Assembly: GCA_964016885.1 (NCBI GenBank)
Contig: OZ024742.1
Location: 690,736 to 754,735, forward strand
DNA from: Eledone cirrhosa
Lineage: Eukaryota > Mollusca > Cephalopoda > Octopoda > Eledonidae
Length of the DNA: 64,000 bases
Direction: 5' to 3'
Shown: positions 44,301-57,179 of the stretch, piece after piece
Layout of the letters: each line of letters opens with the position of its first letter
How positions within the stretch are numbered: the stretch's first letter is position 1
Notes under the pieces: model-generated
The model's database searches: none
The model's input: the letters and a program-made list of their open reading frames with translations, nothing else
What the model was told of the DNA's origin: nothing
Program-made: the position numbers and the translations under genes

Positions 44301-47300
44301 AAAGGTGTTAGTGGAGGTGTGTGGTCTAGTGGTAAAGGTGTTAGTGGAGGTGTGTTGTCTAGTGGTATAGGTGTTAGTGGAGGTGTGTGGTCTAGTGGTA
44401 AAGGTGTTCTGTAGAGGTGTGTGGTCTAGTGGTAAAGGTGTTCTGTGGAGGTGTGTGGTCTAGTGGTAAAGGTGTTCTGTGGAGGTGTGTGGTCTAGTGG
44501 TAAAGGTGTTAGTGGAGGTGTGTGGTCTAGTGGTAAAGGTGTTAGTGGAGATGTGTGGTTTAGTGGTAAAGGTGTTCTGTAGAGGTGTGTGGTCTAGTGG
44601 TAAAGGTGTTCTGTGGCGGTGTGTGGTCTAGTGGTAAAGGTGTTAGTGGAGGTGTGTGGTCTAGTGGTAAAGGTGTTCTGTAGAGGAGTGTGGTCTAGTG
44701 GTAAAGGTGTTCTGTGGCGGTGTGTGGTCTAGTGGTAAAGGCGTTCTGTGGAGGTGTGTGGTCTAGTGGTAAAGGTGTTAGTGGAGGTGTGTGGTTTAGT
44801 GGTAAAGGTGTTCTGTAGAGGTGTGTGGTCTAGTGGTAAATGTGTTCTGTGGAGGTGTGTGGTCTAGTGGTAAAGGTGTTAGTGGAGGTGTGTGGTCTAG
44901 TGGTAAAGGTGTTCTGTGGAGGTGTGTGATCTAGTGGTAAAGGTGTTAGTGGAGGTGTGTGGTCTAGTGGTAAAGGTGTTAGTGGAGGTGTGTGGTTTAG
45001 TGGTAAAGGTGTTCTGTAGAGGTGTGTGGTCTAGTGGTAAAGGTGTTCTGTGGTCTAGTGGTAAAGGTGTTAGTGGAGGTGTGTGGTCTAGTGGTAAAGG
45101 TGTTCTGTAGAGGTGTGTGGTCTAGTGGTAAAGGTGTGTGGTCTAGTGGTAAAGGTGTTAGTGGAGGTGTGTGGCCTAGTGGTAAAGGTGTTCTGTGGAG
45201 GTGTGTGGTCTAGTGGTAAAGGTGTTCTGTGGAGGTGTGTGGTCTAGTGGTAAAGGTGTTCTGTAGAGGTGTGTGGTCTAGTGGTATAGGTGTTAGTGGA
45301 GGTGTGTGGCCTAGTGGTAAAGGTGTTCTGTAGAGGTGTGTGGTCTAGTGGTATAGGTGTTCTGTGGAGGTGTGTGGTCTAGTGGTATCGGTGTTCTGTG
45401 GAGGTGTGTGGTCTAGTGGTAAAGGTGTTCTGTAGAGGTGTGTGGTCTAGTGGTAAAGGTGTTAGTGGAGGTGTGTGGTCTAGTGGTAAAGGTGTTCTGT
45501 AGAGGTTTGTGGTTTAGTGGTAAAGGTGTTCTGTGGAGGTGTGTGGTCTAGTGGTAAAGGTGTTCTTTGGAGGTGTGTGGTCTAGTGGTAAAGGTGTTAG
45601 TGGAGGTGTGTGGTCTAGTGGTAAAGGTGTTAGTGGAGGTGTGTGGTCTAGTGGTAAAGGTGTTCTGCAGAGGTGTGTGGTCTAGTGGTAAAGGTGTTCT
45701 GTGGAGGTGTGTGGTCTAGTGGTAAAGGTGTTAGTGAAGGTGTGTGGTCTAGTGGTAAAGGTGTTAGTGGAGGTGTGTGGTCTAGTGGTAAAGGTGTTAG
45801 TAGAGGTGTGTGGTCTAGTGGTAAAAGTGTTCTGTGGAGTTGTGTGGTCTAGTGGTATAGGTGTTCTGTGGAGGTGTGTGGTCTAGTGGTATAGGTGTTC
45901 TGTGGAGGTGTGTGGTCTAGTGGTAAAGGTGTTAGTGGAGGTGTGTGGTCTAGTGGTAAAGGTGTTCTGTAGAGGTGTGTGGTCTAGAGGTAAAGGTGTT
46001 AGTGGAGGTGTGTGGTCTAGTGGTAAAGGTGTTAGTGGAGGTCTGTGGTCTAGTGGTAAAGGTGTTCTGTGTAGGTGTGTGGTCTAGTGGTAAAGGTGTT
46101 AGTGGATGTGTGTGGTCTAGTGGTAAAGGTGTTCTGTGGAGGTGTGTGGTCTAGTGGTAAAGGTGTTCTGTGTAGGTGTGTGGTCTAGTGGTAAAGGTGT
46201 TCGTGGATGTGTGTGGTCTAGTGGTAAAGGTGTTCTGCAGAGGTGTGTGGTCTAGTGGTAAAGGTGTTCTGTGTAGGTGTGTGGTCTAGTGGTAAAGGTG
46301 TTCGTGGAAGTGTGTGGTCTAGTGGTAAAGGTGTTCTGTGGAGGTGTGTGGTCTAGTGGTAAAGGTGTTAGTGGATGTGTGTGGTCTAGTGGTAAAGGTG
46401 TTCTGCAGAGGTGTGTGGTCTAGTGGTAAAGGTGTTCTGTGTAGGTGTGTGGTCTAGTGGTAAAGGTGTTCGTGGAAGTGTGTGGTCTAGTGGTAAAGGT
46501 GTTCTGTGGAGGTGTGTGGTCTAGTGGTAAAGGTGTTAGTGGAGGTGTGTGGTCTAGTGGTAAAGGTGTTCTGTGTAGGTGTGTGGTCTAGTGGTAAAGG
46601 TGTTCTTTGGAGGTGTGTGGTCTAGTGGTAAAGGTGTTAGTGGAGGTATGTGGTCTAGTGGTAAAGGTGTTCTGTAGAGGTGTGTGGTCTAGTGGTAAAG
46701 GTGTTCTGTGGAGGTGTGTGGTCTAGTGGTAAAGGTGTTAGTGGAGGTGTGTGGTCTAGTGGTAAAGGTGTTCTGTGGTCTAGTGGTAAAGGTGTTAGTG
46801 TAGGTGTGTGGTCTAGTGGTAAAGGTGTTCTGTGGTCTAGTGGTAAAGGTGTTCTGTAGAGGTGTGTGGTCTAGTGGTAAAGGTGTGTGGTCTAGTGGTA
46901 AAGGTGTTAGTGGAGGTGTGTGGCCTAGTGGTAAAGGTGTTCTGTGGTCTAGTGGTAAAGGTGTTCTGTAGAGGTGTGTGGTCTAGTGGTAAAGGTGTGT
47001 GGTCTAGTGGTAAAGGTGTTAGTGGAGGTGTGTGGCCTAGTGGTAAAGGTGTTCTGTGGAGGTGTGTGGTCTAGTGGTAAAGGTGTTCTGTGGAGGCGTG
47101 TGGTCTAGTGGTAAAGGTGTTCTGTAGAGGTGTGTGGTCTAGTGGTATAGGTGTTAGTGGAGGTGTGTGGTCTAGTGGTAAAGGTGTTCTGTAGAGGTGT
47201 GTGGTCTAGTGGTATAGGTGTTCTGTGGAGGTGTGTGGTCTAGTGGTATCGGTGTTCTGTGGAGGTGTGTGGTCTAGTGGTAAAGGTGTTCTGTAGAGGT

Positions 47301-50300
47301 TTGTGGTCTAGTGGTAAAGGTGTTAGTGGAGGTGTGTGGTCTAGTGGTAAAGGTGTTCTGTAGAGGTTTGTGGTTTAGTGGTAAAGGTGTTCTGTGGAGG
47401 TGTGTGGTCTAGTGGTAAAGGTGTTCTTTGGAGGTGTGTGGTCTAGTAGTAAAGGTGTTAGTGGAGGTGTGTGGTCTAGTGGTAAAGGTGTTAGTGGAGG
47501 TGTGTGGTCTAGTGGTATAGGTGTTCTGTGGAGGTGTGTGGTCTAGTGGTATAGGTGTTCTGTGGAGGTGTGTGGTCTAGTGGTAATGGTGTTAGTGGAG
47601 GTGTGTGGTCTAGAGGTAAAGGTGTTAGTGGAGGTGTGTGGTCTAGTGGTAAAGGTGTTAGTGGAGGTCTGTGGTCTAGTGGTAAAGGTGTTCTGTGTAG
47701 GTGTGTGGTCTAGTGGTAAAGGTGTTAGTGGATGTGTGTGGTCTAGTGGTAAAGGTGTTCTGTGGAGGTGTGTGGTCTAGTGGTAAAGGTGTTAGTGGAG
47801 GTGTGTGGTCTAGTGGTAAAGGTGTTCTGTGTAGGTGTGTGGTCTAGTGGTAAAGGTGTTCGTGGAAGTGTGTGGTCTAGTGGTAAAGGTGTTCTGTGGA
47901 GGTGTGTGGTCTAGTGGTAAAGGTGTTAGTGGAGGTGTGTGGTCTAGTGGTAAGGGAGTTCTGTGTAGGTGTGTGGTCTAGTGGTAAAGGTGTTAGTGGA
48001 GGTGTGTGGTCTAGTGGTAAAGGTGTAAGTGGAGGTGTGTGGTCTAGTGGTAAAGGTGTTCTGTAGAGGTGTGTGGTCTAGTGGTAAATGTGTTCTGTGG
48101 AGGTGTGTGGTCTAGTGGTAAAGGTGTTCTTTGGAGGTGCGTGGTCTAGTGGTAAAGGTGTTAGTGGAGGTATGTGGTCTAGTGGTAAAGGTGTTCTGTA
48201 GAGGTGTGTGGTCTAGTGGTAAAGGTGTTCTGTAGAGGTGTGTGGTCTAGTGGTAAAGGTGTTAGTGGAGGTGTGTGGTCTAGTGGTAAAGGTGTTAGTG
48301 GAGGTGTGTGGTCTAGTGGTAAAGGTGTTAGTGGAGGTGTGTGGTCTAGTGGTAAAGGTGTTAGTGGAGGTGTGTGGTCTAGTGGTAAAGGTGTTCTGTA
48401 GAGGTGTGGGGTCTAGTGGTAAAGGTGTTCTGTGGAGGTGTGTGGTCTAGTGGTAAAGGTGTTAGTGGAGGTGTGTGGTCTAGTGGTAAAGGTGTTCTGT
48501 AGAGGTGTGTGGTCTAGTGGTAAAGGTGTTCTGTGGAGGTGTGTGATCTAGTGGTAAAGGTGTTCTGTGGAGGTGTGTGGTCTAGTGGTAAAGGTGTTCT
48601 GTGGAGGTGTGTGGTCTAGTGGTAAAGGTGCTCTGTGGAGGTGTGTGGTCTAGTGGTAAAGGTGTTAGTGGAGGTGTGTGGTCTAGTGGTAAAGGTGTAA
48701 GTGGAGGTGTGTGGTCTAGTGGTAAAGGTGTTCTGTAGAGGTGTGTGGTCTAGTGGTAAAGGTGTTCTGTGGCGGTGTGTGGTCTAGTGGTAAAGGTGTT
48801 AGTGGAGGTGTGTGGTCTAGTGGTAAAGGTGTTCTGTAGAGGTGTGTGGTCTAGTGGTAAAGGTGTTCTGTGGAGGTGTGTGGTCTAGTGGTAAAGGTGT
48901 TAGTGGAGGTGTGTGGTCTAGTGGTAAAGGTGTAAGTGGAGGTGTGTGGTCTAGTGGTAAAGGTGTTCTGTAGAGGTGTGTGGTCTAGTGGTAAATGTGT
49001 TCTGTGGAGGTGTGTGGTCTAGTGGTAAAGGTGTTCTGTGGAGGTGTGTGGTCTAGTGGTAAAGGTGTTCTGTGGAGGTGTGTGGTCTAGTGGTAAAGGT
49101 GTTAGTGGAGGTGTGTGGTCTAGTGGTAAAGGTGTAAGTGGAGGTGTGTGGTCTAGTGGTAAAGGTGTTCTGTAGAGGTGTGTGGTCTAGTGGTAAATGT
49201 GTTCTGTGGAGGTGTGTGGTCTAGTGGTAAAGGTGTAAGTGGAGGTGTGTGGTCTAGTGGTAAAGGTGTTCTGTAGAGGTGTGTGGTCTAGTGGTAAATG
49301 TGTTCTGTGGAGGTGTGTGGTCTAGTGGTAAAGGTGTTCTGTGGAGGTGTGTGGTCTAGTGGTAAAGGTGTTAGTGGAGGTGTGTGGTCTAGTGGTAAAG
49401 GTGTTAGTGGAGATGTGTGGTTTAGTGGTAAAGGTGTTCTGTAGAGGTGTGTGGTCTAGTGGTAAAGGTGTTCTGTGGCGGTGTGTGGTCTAGTGGTAAA
49501 GGTGTTAGTGGAGGTGTGTGGTCTAGTGGTAAAGGTGTTCTGTAGAGGTGTGTGGTCTAGTGGTAAAGGTGTTCTGTGGCGGTGTGTGGTCTAGTGGTAA
49601 AGGTGTTCTGTGGAGGTGTGTGGTCTAGTGGTAAAGGTGTTCTGTGGAGGTGTGTGGTCTAGTGGTAAAGGTGTTAGTGGAGGTGTGTGGTCTAGTGGTA
49701 AAGGGGTTCTGTGGAGGTGTGTGGTCTAGTAGTAAAGGTGTTCTGTGGAGGTGTGTGGTCTAGTGGTAAAGGTGTTAGTGGAGGTGTGTGATCTAGTGGT
49801 AAAGGTGTTAGTGGAGGTGTGTGGTCTAGTGGTAAAGGTGTTCTGTAGAGGTGTGTGGTCTAGTGGTAACGGTGTTCTGTGGAGGTGTGTGGTCTAGTGG
49901 TATAGGTGTTCTGTGGAGGTGTGTGGTCTAGTGGTATAGGTATTCTGTGGAGGTGTGTGGTCTAGTGGTAAAGGTGTTAGTGGAGGTGTGTGGTCTAGTG
50001 GTAAAGGTGTTCTGTAGAGGTGTGTGGTCTAGTGGTAAATGTGTTAGTGGAGGTGTGTGGTCTAGTGGTAAAGGTGTTAGTGGAGGTGTGTGGTCTAGTG
50101 GTAAAGGTGTTCTGGAGAGGTGTGTGGTCTAGTGGTAAAGGTGTTCTGTGGAGGTGTGTGGTCTAGTGGTAAAGGTGTTGTGTGGAGGTGTGTGGTCTAG
50201 TGGTAAAGGTGTTAGTGGAGATGTGTGGTCTAGTGGTAAAGGTGTTCTGTGGATGTGTGTGGTCTAGTGGTATAGGTGTTAGTGGAGGTGTGTGGTCTAG

Positions 50301-53300
50301 TGGTAAAGGTGTTCTGTAGAGGTGTGTGGTCTAGTGGTATAGGTGTTCTGTGGAGGTGTGTGGTCTAGTGGTAAAGGTGTTAGTGGAGGTGTGTGGTCTA
50401 GTGGTAAAGGTGTTCTGTAGAGGTTTGTGGTTTAGTGGTAAAGGTGTTCTGTGGAGGTGTGTGGTCTAGTGGTAAAGGTGTTCTTTGGAGGTGTGTGGTC
50501 TAGTGGTAAAGGTGTTAGTGGAGGTGTGTGGTCTAGTGGTAAAGGTGTTAGTGGAGGTGTGTGGTCTAGTGGTATAGGTGTTCTGTGGAGGTGTGTGGTC
50601 TAGTGGTATAGGTGTTCTGTGGAGGTGTGTGGTCTAGTGGTAAAGGTGTTAGTGGAGGTGTGTGGTCTAGTGGTAAAGGTGTTCTGTAGAGGTGTGTGGT
50701 CTAGAGGTAAAGGTGTTAGTGGAGGTGTGTGGTCTAGTGGTAAAGGTGTTAGTGGAGGTCTGTGGTCTAGTGGTAAAGGTGTTCTGTGTAGGTGTGTGGT
50801 CTAGTGGTAAAGGTGTTAGTGGATGTGTGTGGTCTAGTGGTAAAGGTGTTCTGTGGAGGTGTGTGGTCTAGTGGTAAAGGTGTTCTGTAGAGGTGTGTGG
50901 TCTAGTGGTAAAGGTGTTCTGTAGAGGTTTGTGGTAAAGGTATTCTGTGGAGGTGTGTGGTCTAGTGGTAAAGGTGTTAGTGGAGGTGTGTGGTCTAGTG
51001 GTAAAGGTGTTCTGTAGAGGTGTGTGGTCTAGTGGTAAAGGTGTTAGTGGAGGTGTGTGGTCTAGTGGTAAAGGTGTTAGTGGAGGTCTGTGGTCTAGTG
51101 GTAAAGGTGTTCTGTGTAGGTGTGTGGTCTAGTGGTAAAGGTGTTAGTGGATGTGTGTGGTCTAGTGGTAAAGGTGTTCTGTGGAGGTGTGTGGTCTAGT
51201 GGTAAAGCTGTTAGTGGAGGTGTGTGGTCTAGTGGTAAAGGTGTTCTGTGTAGGTGTGTGGTCTAGTGGTAAAGGTGTTCGTGGAAGTGTGTGGTCTAGT
51301 GGTAAAGGTGTTAGTGGAGGTGTGTGGGCTAGTGGTAAAGGTGTTCTGTGGAGGTGTGTGGTCTAGTGGTAAAGGTCTTCTGTGGAAGTGTGTGGTCTAG
51401 TGGTAAAGGTGTTAGTGGAGGTGTGTGACCTAGTGGTAAAGGTGTTCTGTGGAGGTGTGGTCTAGCGGTAAAGGTGTACTGTGGAGGTGTGTGGTCTAGT
51501 GGTAAAGGTGTTCTGTAGAGGTGTGTGGTCTAGTTGTAAAGGTGTTAGTGGAGGTGTGTGGCCTAGTGGTAAAGGTGTTCTGTGGAGGTGTGTGGTCTCG
51601 TGGTAAAGGTGTTCTGTAAAGGTGTGTGGTCTAGTGGTAAATGTCTTCTGTAGAGGTGTGTTGTCTCGTGGTAAAGGTGTTCTGTAGAGGTGTGGTCTAG
51701 TGGTAAAGGTATTCTGTAGAGGTGTGTGGTCTAGTGGTAAAGGTGTTAGTGGAGGTGTGTGGTCTAGTGGTAAAGGTGTTAGTGGAGGTGTGTTGTCTAG
51801 TGGTATAGGTGTTAGTGGAGGTGTGTGGTCTAGTGGTAAAGGTGTTCTGTAGAGGTGTGTGGTCTAGTGGTAAAGGTGTTCTGTGGAGGTGTGTGGTCTA
51901 GTGGTAAAGGTGTTCTGTGGAGGTGTGTGGTCTAGTGGTAAAGGTGTTAGTGGAGGTGTGTGGTCTAGTGGTAAAGGTGTTAGTGGAGATGTGTGGTTTA
52001 GTGGTAAAGGTGTTCTGTAGAGGTGTGTGGTCTAGTGGTAAAGGTGTTCTGCGGCGGTGTGTGGTCTAGTGGTAAAGGTGTTAGTGGAGGTGTGTGGTCT
52101 AGTGGTAAAGGTGTTCTGTAGAGGAGTGTGGTCTAGTGGTAAAGGTGTTCTGTGGCGGTGTGTGGTCTAGTGGTAAAGGCGTTCTGTGGAGGTGTGTGGT
52201 CTAGTGGTAAAGGTGTTAGTGGAGGTGTGTGGTTTAGTGGTAAAGGTGTTCTGTAGAGGTGTGTGGTCTAGTGGTAAATGTGTTCTGTGGAGGTGTGTGG
52301 TCTAGTGGTAAAGGTGTTAGTGGAGGTGTGTGGTCTAGTGGTAAAGGTGTTCTGTGGAGGTGTGTGATCTAGTGGTAAAGGTGTTAGTGGAGGTGTGTGG
52401 TCTAGTGGTAAAGGTGTTAGTGGAGGTGTGTGGTTTAGTGGTAAAGGTGTTCTGTAGAGGTGTGTGGTCTAGTGGTAAAGGTGTTCTGTGGTCTAGTGGT
52501 AAAGGTGTTAGTGGAGGTGTGTGGTCTAGTGGTAAAGGTGTTCTGTAGAGGTGTGTGGTCTAGTGGTAAAGGTGTGTGGTCTAGTGGTAAAGGTGTTAGT
52601 GGAGGTGTGTGGCCTAGTGGTAAAGGTGTTCTGTGGAGGTGTGTGGTCTAGTGGTAAAGGTGTTCTGTGGAGGTGTGTGGTCTAGTGGTAAAGGTGTTCT
52701 GTAGAGGTGTGTGGTCTAGTGGTATAGGTGTTAGTGGAGGTGTGTGGCCTAGTGGTAAAGGTGTTCTGTAGAGGTGTGTGGTCTAGTGGTATAGGTGTTC
52801 TGTGGAGGTGTGTGGTCTAGTGGTATCGGTGTTCTGTGGAGGTGTGTGGTCTAGTGGTAAAGGTGTTCTGTAGAGGTGTGTGGTCTAGTGGTAAAGGTGT
52901 TAGTGGAGGTGTGTGGTCTAGTGGTAAAGGTGTTCTGTAGAGGTTTGTGGTTTAGTGGTAAAGGTGTTCTGTGGAGGTGTGTGGTCTAGTGGTAAAGGTG
53001 TTCTTTGGAGGTGTGTGGTCTAGTGGTAAAGGTGTTAGTGGAGGTGTGTGGTCTAGTGGTAAAGGTGTTAGTGGAGGTGTGTGGTCTAGTGGTAAAGGTG
53101 TTCTGCAGAGGTGTGTGGTCTAGTGGTAAATGTGTTCTGTGGAGGTGTGTGGTCTAGTGGTAAAGGTGTTAGTGAAGGTGTGTGGTCTAGTGGTAAAGGT
53201 GTTAGTGGAGGTGTGTGGTCTAGTGGTAAAGGTGTTAGTAGAGGTGTGTGGTCTAGTGGTAAAAGTGTTCTGTGGAGTTGTGTGGTCTAGTGGTATAGGT

Positions 53301-54900
53301 GTTCTGTGGAGGTGTGTGGTCTAGTGGTATAGGTGTTCTGTGGAGGTGTGTGGTCTAGTGGTAAAGGTGTTAGTGGAGGTGTGTGGTCTAGTGGTAAAGG
53401 TGTTCTGTAGAGGTGTGTGGTCTAGAGGTAAAGGTGTTAGTGGAGGTGTGTGGTCTAGTGGTAAAGGTGTTAGTGGAGGTCTGTGGTCTAGTGGTAAAGG
53501 TGTTCTGTGTAGGTGTGTGGTCTAGTGGTAAAGGTGTTAGTGGATGTGTGTGGTCTAGTGGTAAAGGTGTTCTGTGGAGGTGTGTGGTCTAGTGGTAAAT
53601 GTGTTAGTGGAGGTGTGTGGTCTAGTGGTAAAGGTGTTCTGTGTAGGTGTGTGGTCTAGTGGTAAAGGTGTTCGTGGAAGTGTGTGGTCTAGTGGTAAAG
53701 GTGTTCTGTGGAGGTGTGTGGTCTAGTGGTACAGGTGTTAGTGGAGGTGTGTGGTCTAGTGGTAAAGGTGTTCTGTGTAGGTGTGTGGTCTAGTGGTAAA
53801 GGTGTTAGTGGAGGTGTGTGGTCTAGTGGTAAAGGTGTTCTTTGGAGGTGTGTGGTCTAGTGGTAAAGGTGTTAGTGGAGGTATGTGGTCTAGTGGTAAA
53901 GGTGTTCTGTAGAGGTGTGTGGTCTAGTGGTAAAGGTGTTCTGTGGAGGTGTGTGGTCTAGTGGTAAAGGTGTTAGTGTGTGGTCTAGTGGTAAAGGTGT
54001 TCTGTGGTCTAGTGGTAAAGGTGTTAGTGTAGGTGTGTGGTCTAGTGGTAAAGGTGTTCTGTAGAGGTGTGTGGTCTAGTGGTAAAGGTGTGTGGTCTAG
54101 TGGTAAAGGTGTTAGTGGAGGTGTGTGGCCTAGTGGTAAAGGTGTTCTGTGGAGGTGTGTGGTCTAGTGGTAAAGGTGTTCTGTGGAGGCGTGTGGTCTA
54201 GTGGTAAAGGTGTTCTGTAGAGGTGTGTGGTCTAGTGGTATAGGTGTTAGTGGAGGTGTGTGGTCTAGTGGTAAAGGTGTTCTGTAGAGGTGTGTGGTCT
54301 AGTGGTATAGGTGTTCTGTGGAGGTGTGTGGTCTAGTGGTATTGGTGTTCTGTGGAGGTGTGTGGTCTAGTGGTAAAGGTGTTCTGTAGAGGTTTGTGGT
54401 CTAGTGGTAAAGGTGTTAGTGGAGGTGTGTGGTCTAGTGGTAAAGGTGTTCTGTAGAGGTTTGTGGTTTAGTGGTAAAGGTGTTCTGTGGAGGTGTGTGG
54501 TCTAGTGGTAAAGGTGTTCTTTGGAGGTGTGTGGTCTAGTAGTAAAGGTGTTAGTGGAGGTGTGTGGTCTAGTGGTAAAGGTGTTAGTGGAGGTGTGTGG
54601 TCTAGTGGTATAGGTGTTCTGTGGAGGTGTGTGGTCTAGTGGTATAGGTGTTCTGTGGAGGTGTGTGGTCTAGTGGTAAAGGTGTTAGTGGAGGTGTGTG
54701 GTCTAGTGGTAAAGGTGTTCTGTAGAGGTGTGTGGTCTAGAGGTAAAGGTGTTAGTGGAGGTGTGTGGTCTAGTGGTAAAGGTGTTAGTGGAGGTCTGTG
54801 GTCTAGTGGTAAAGGTGTTCTGTGTAGGTGTGTGGTCTAGTGGTAAAGGTGTTAGTGGATGTGTGTGGTCTAGTGGTAAAGGTGTTCTGTGGAGGTGTGT
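38350..54900. repeat. ~5.1-5.2-kb higher-order repeat, three copies
   Basis: Copy 1 runs from about 38617 to 43742, copy 2 from 43743 to about 48890, and copy 3 from about 51181 to 54900 (with a loss of about 345 bp late in it). Rare variants (GTGGTCTAGCGG, GTGTGGGCTAG, GTGGTATCGG, GAGTTGTGTGG) recur 5194 bp apart between copies 1 and 2 and 7438 bp apart between 2 and 3. Copy 2 has two extra units (68 bp) relative to copy 1 before 39722. Confidence 0.88.
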
Positions 54901-55452
54901 GGTCTAGTGGTAAAGGTGTTAGTGGAGGTGTGTGGTCTAGTGGTAAAGGTGTTCTGTGTAGGTGTGTGGTCTAGTGGTAAAGGTGTTCTGTGTAGGTGTG
55001 TGGTTTAGTGGTAAAGGTGTTAGTGGAGGTGTGTGGTCTAGTGGTAAAGGTGTTCTGTGTAGGTGTGTGGTCTAGTGGTAAAGGTGTTCTGTGTAGGTGT
55101 GTGGTCTAGTGGTAAAGGTGTTAGTGGAGGTGTGTGGTCTAGTGGTAAAGGTGTTCTGTGTAGGTGTGTGGTCTAGTGGTAAAGGTGTTAGTGGAGGTGT
55201 GTGGTCTAGTGGTAAAGGTGTAAGTGGAGGTGTGTGGTCTAGTGGTAAAGGTGTTCTGTAGAGGTGTGTGGTCTAGTGGTAAATGTGTTCTGTGGAGGTG
55301 TGTGGTCTAGTGGTAAAGGTGTTCTTTGGAGGTGCGTGGTCTAGTGGTAAAGGTGTTAGTGGAGGTGTGTGGTCTAGTGGTAAAGGTGTTCTGTAGAGGT
55401 GTGTGGTATAGTGGTAAAGGTGTTCTGTGGAGGTGTGTGGTCTAGTGGTAAA

Positions 55453-56050
55453 GGTGTTCTTTGGAGGTGCGTGGTCTAGTGGTAAAGGTGTTCTTTGGAG
55501 GTGCGTGGTCTAGTGGTAAAGGTGTTCTGTGGAGGTGTGTGGTCTAGTGGTAAAGGTGTTCTGTAGAGGTGTGTGGTCTAGTGGTAAAGGTGTTCTTTGG
55601 AGGTGCGTGGTCTAGTGGTAAAGGTGTTCTGTAGAGGTGTGTGGTCTAGTGGTAAAGGTGTTCTGTAGAGGTGTGTGGTCTAGTGGTAAAGGTGTTCTTT
55701 GGAGGTGCGTGGTCTAGTGGTAAAGGTGTTCTTTGGAGGTGCGTGGTCTAGTGGTAAAGGTGTTCTGTGGAGGTGTGTGGTCTAGTGGTAAAGGTGTTCT
55801 GTAGAGGTGTGTGGTCTAGTGGTAAAGGTGTTCTTTGGAGGTGCGTGGTCTAGTGGTAAAGGTGTTCTGTAGAGGTGTGTGGTCTAGTGGTAAAGGTGTT
55901 CTGTAGAGGTGTGTGGTCTAGTGGTAAAGGTGTTCTTTGGAGGTGCGTGGTCTAGTGGTAAAGGTGTTCTTTGGAGGTGCGTGGTCTAGTGGTAAAGGTG
56001 TTCTGTGGAGGTGTGTGGTCTAGTGGTAAAGGTGTTCTGTAGAGGTGTGG
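55453..56050. repeat. 238-bp higher-order repeat (7 units)
   Basis: Paired TTCTTTGGAGGTGCGTGG units recur at 55491, 55729 and 55967, a strict 238-bp spacing, which equals seven 34-bp units. Confidence 0.85.
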
Positions 56051-57179
56051 GGTCTAGTGGTAAAGGTGTTCTGTGGAGGTGTGTGGTCTAGTGGTAAAGG
56101 TGTTAGTGGAGGTGTGTGGTCTAGTGGTAAAGGTGTTCTGTAGAGGTGTGTGGTCTAGTGGTAAAGGTGTTCTGTGGAGGTGTGTGGTCTAGTGGTAAAG
56201 GTGTTAGTGGAGGTGTGTGGTCTAGTGGTAAAGGTGTTCTGTAGAGGTGTGTGGTCTAGTGGTAAAGGTGTTCTGTGGAGGTGTGTGATCTAGTGGTAAA
56301 GGTGTTCTGTGGAGGTGTGTGGTCTAGTGGTAAAGGTGTTCTGTAGAGGTGTGTGGTCTAGTGGTAAAGGTGTTCTGTGGAGGTGTGTGGTCTAGTGGTA
56401 AAGGTGTTAGTGGAGGTGTGTGGTCTAGTGGTAAAGGTGTTCTGTAGAGGTGTGTGGTCTAGTGGTAAAGGTGTTCTGTGGAGGTGTGTGGTCTAGTGGT
56501 AAAGGTGTTAGTGGAGGTGTGTGGTCTAGTGGTAAAGGTGTTCTGTAGAGGTGTGTGGTCTAGTGGTAAAGGTGTTCTGTGGAAGTGTGTGATCTAGTGG
56601 TAAAGGTGTTCTGTGGAGGTGTGTGGTCTAGTGGTAAAGGTGTTCTGTGGAGGTGTGTGGTCTAGTGGTAAATGTGTTAGTGGAGATGTGTTGTCTAGTG
56701 GTAAAGGTGTTAGTGGAGGTGTGTGGTCTAGTGGTAAAGGTGTTCTGTGGAGGTGTGTGGTCTAGTGGTAAAGGTGTTCTGTGGAGGTGTGTGGTCTAGT
56801 GGTAAAGGTGTTAGTGGAGGTATGTGGTCTAGTGGTAAAGGTGTTCTGTAGAGGTGTGTGGTCTAGTGGTAAAGGTGTTCTGTGGAGGTGTGTGGTCTAG
56901 TGGTAAAGGTGTTAGTGGAGGTGTGTGGTCTAGTGGTAAAGGTGTTCTGTAGAGGTGTGTGGTCTAGTGGTAAAGGTGTTCTGTGGAGGTGTGTGGTCTA
57001 GTGGTAAAGGTGTTAGTGGAGGTGTGTGGTCTAGTGGTAAAGGTGTTCTGTGGAGGTGTGTGGTCTAGTGGTAAAGGTGTTCTGTGGAGGTGTGTGATCT
57101 AGTGGTAAAGGTGTTCTGTGGAGGTGTGTGGTCTAGTGGTAAAGGTGTTAGTGGAGGTGTGTGGTCTAGTGGTAAAGGT

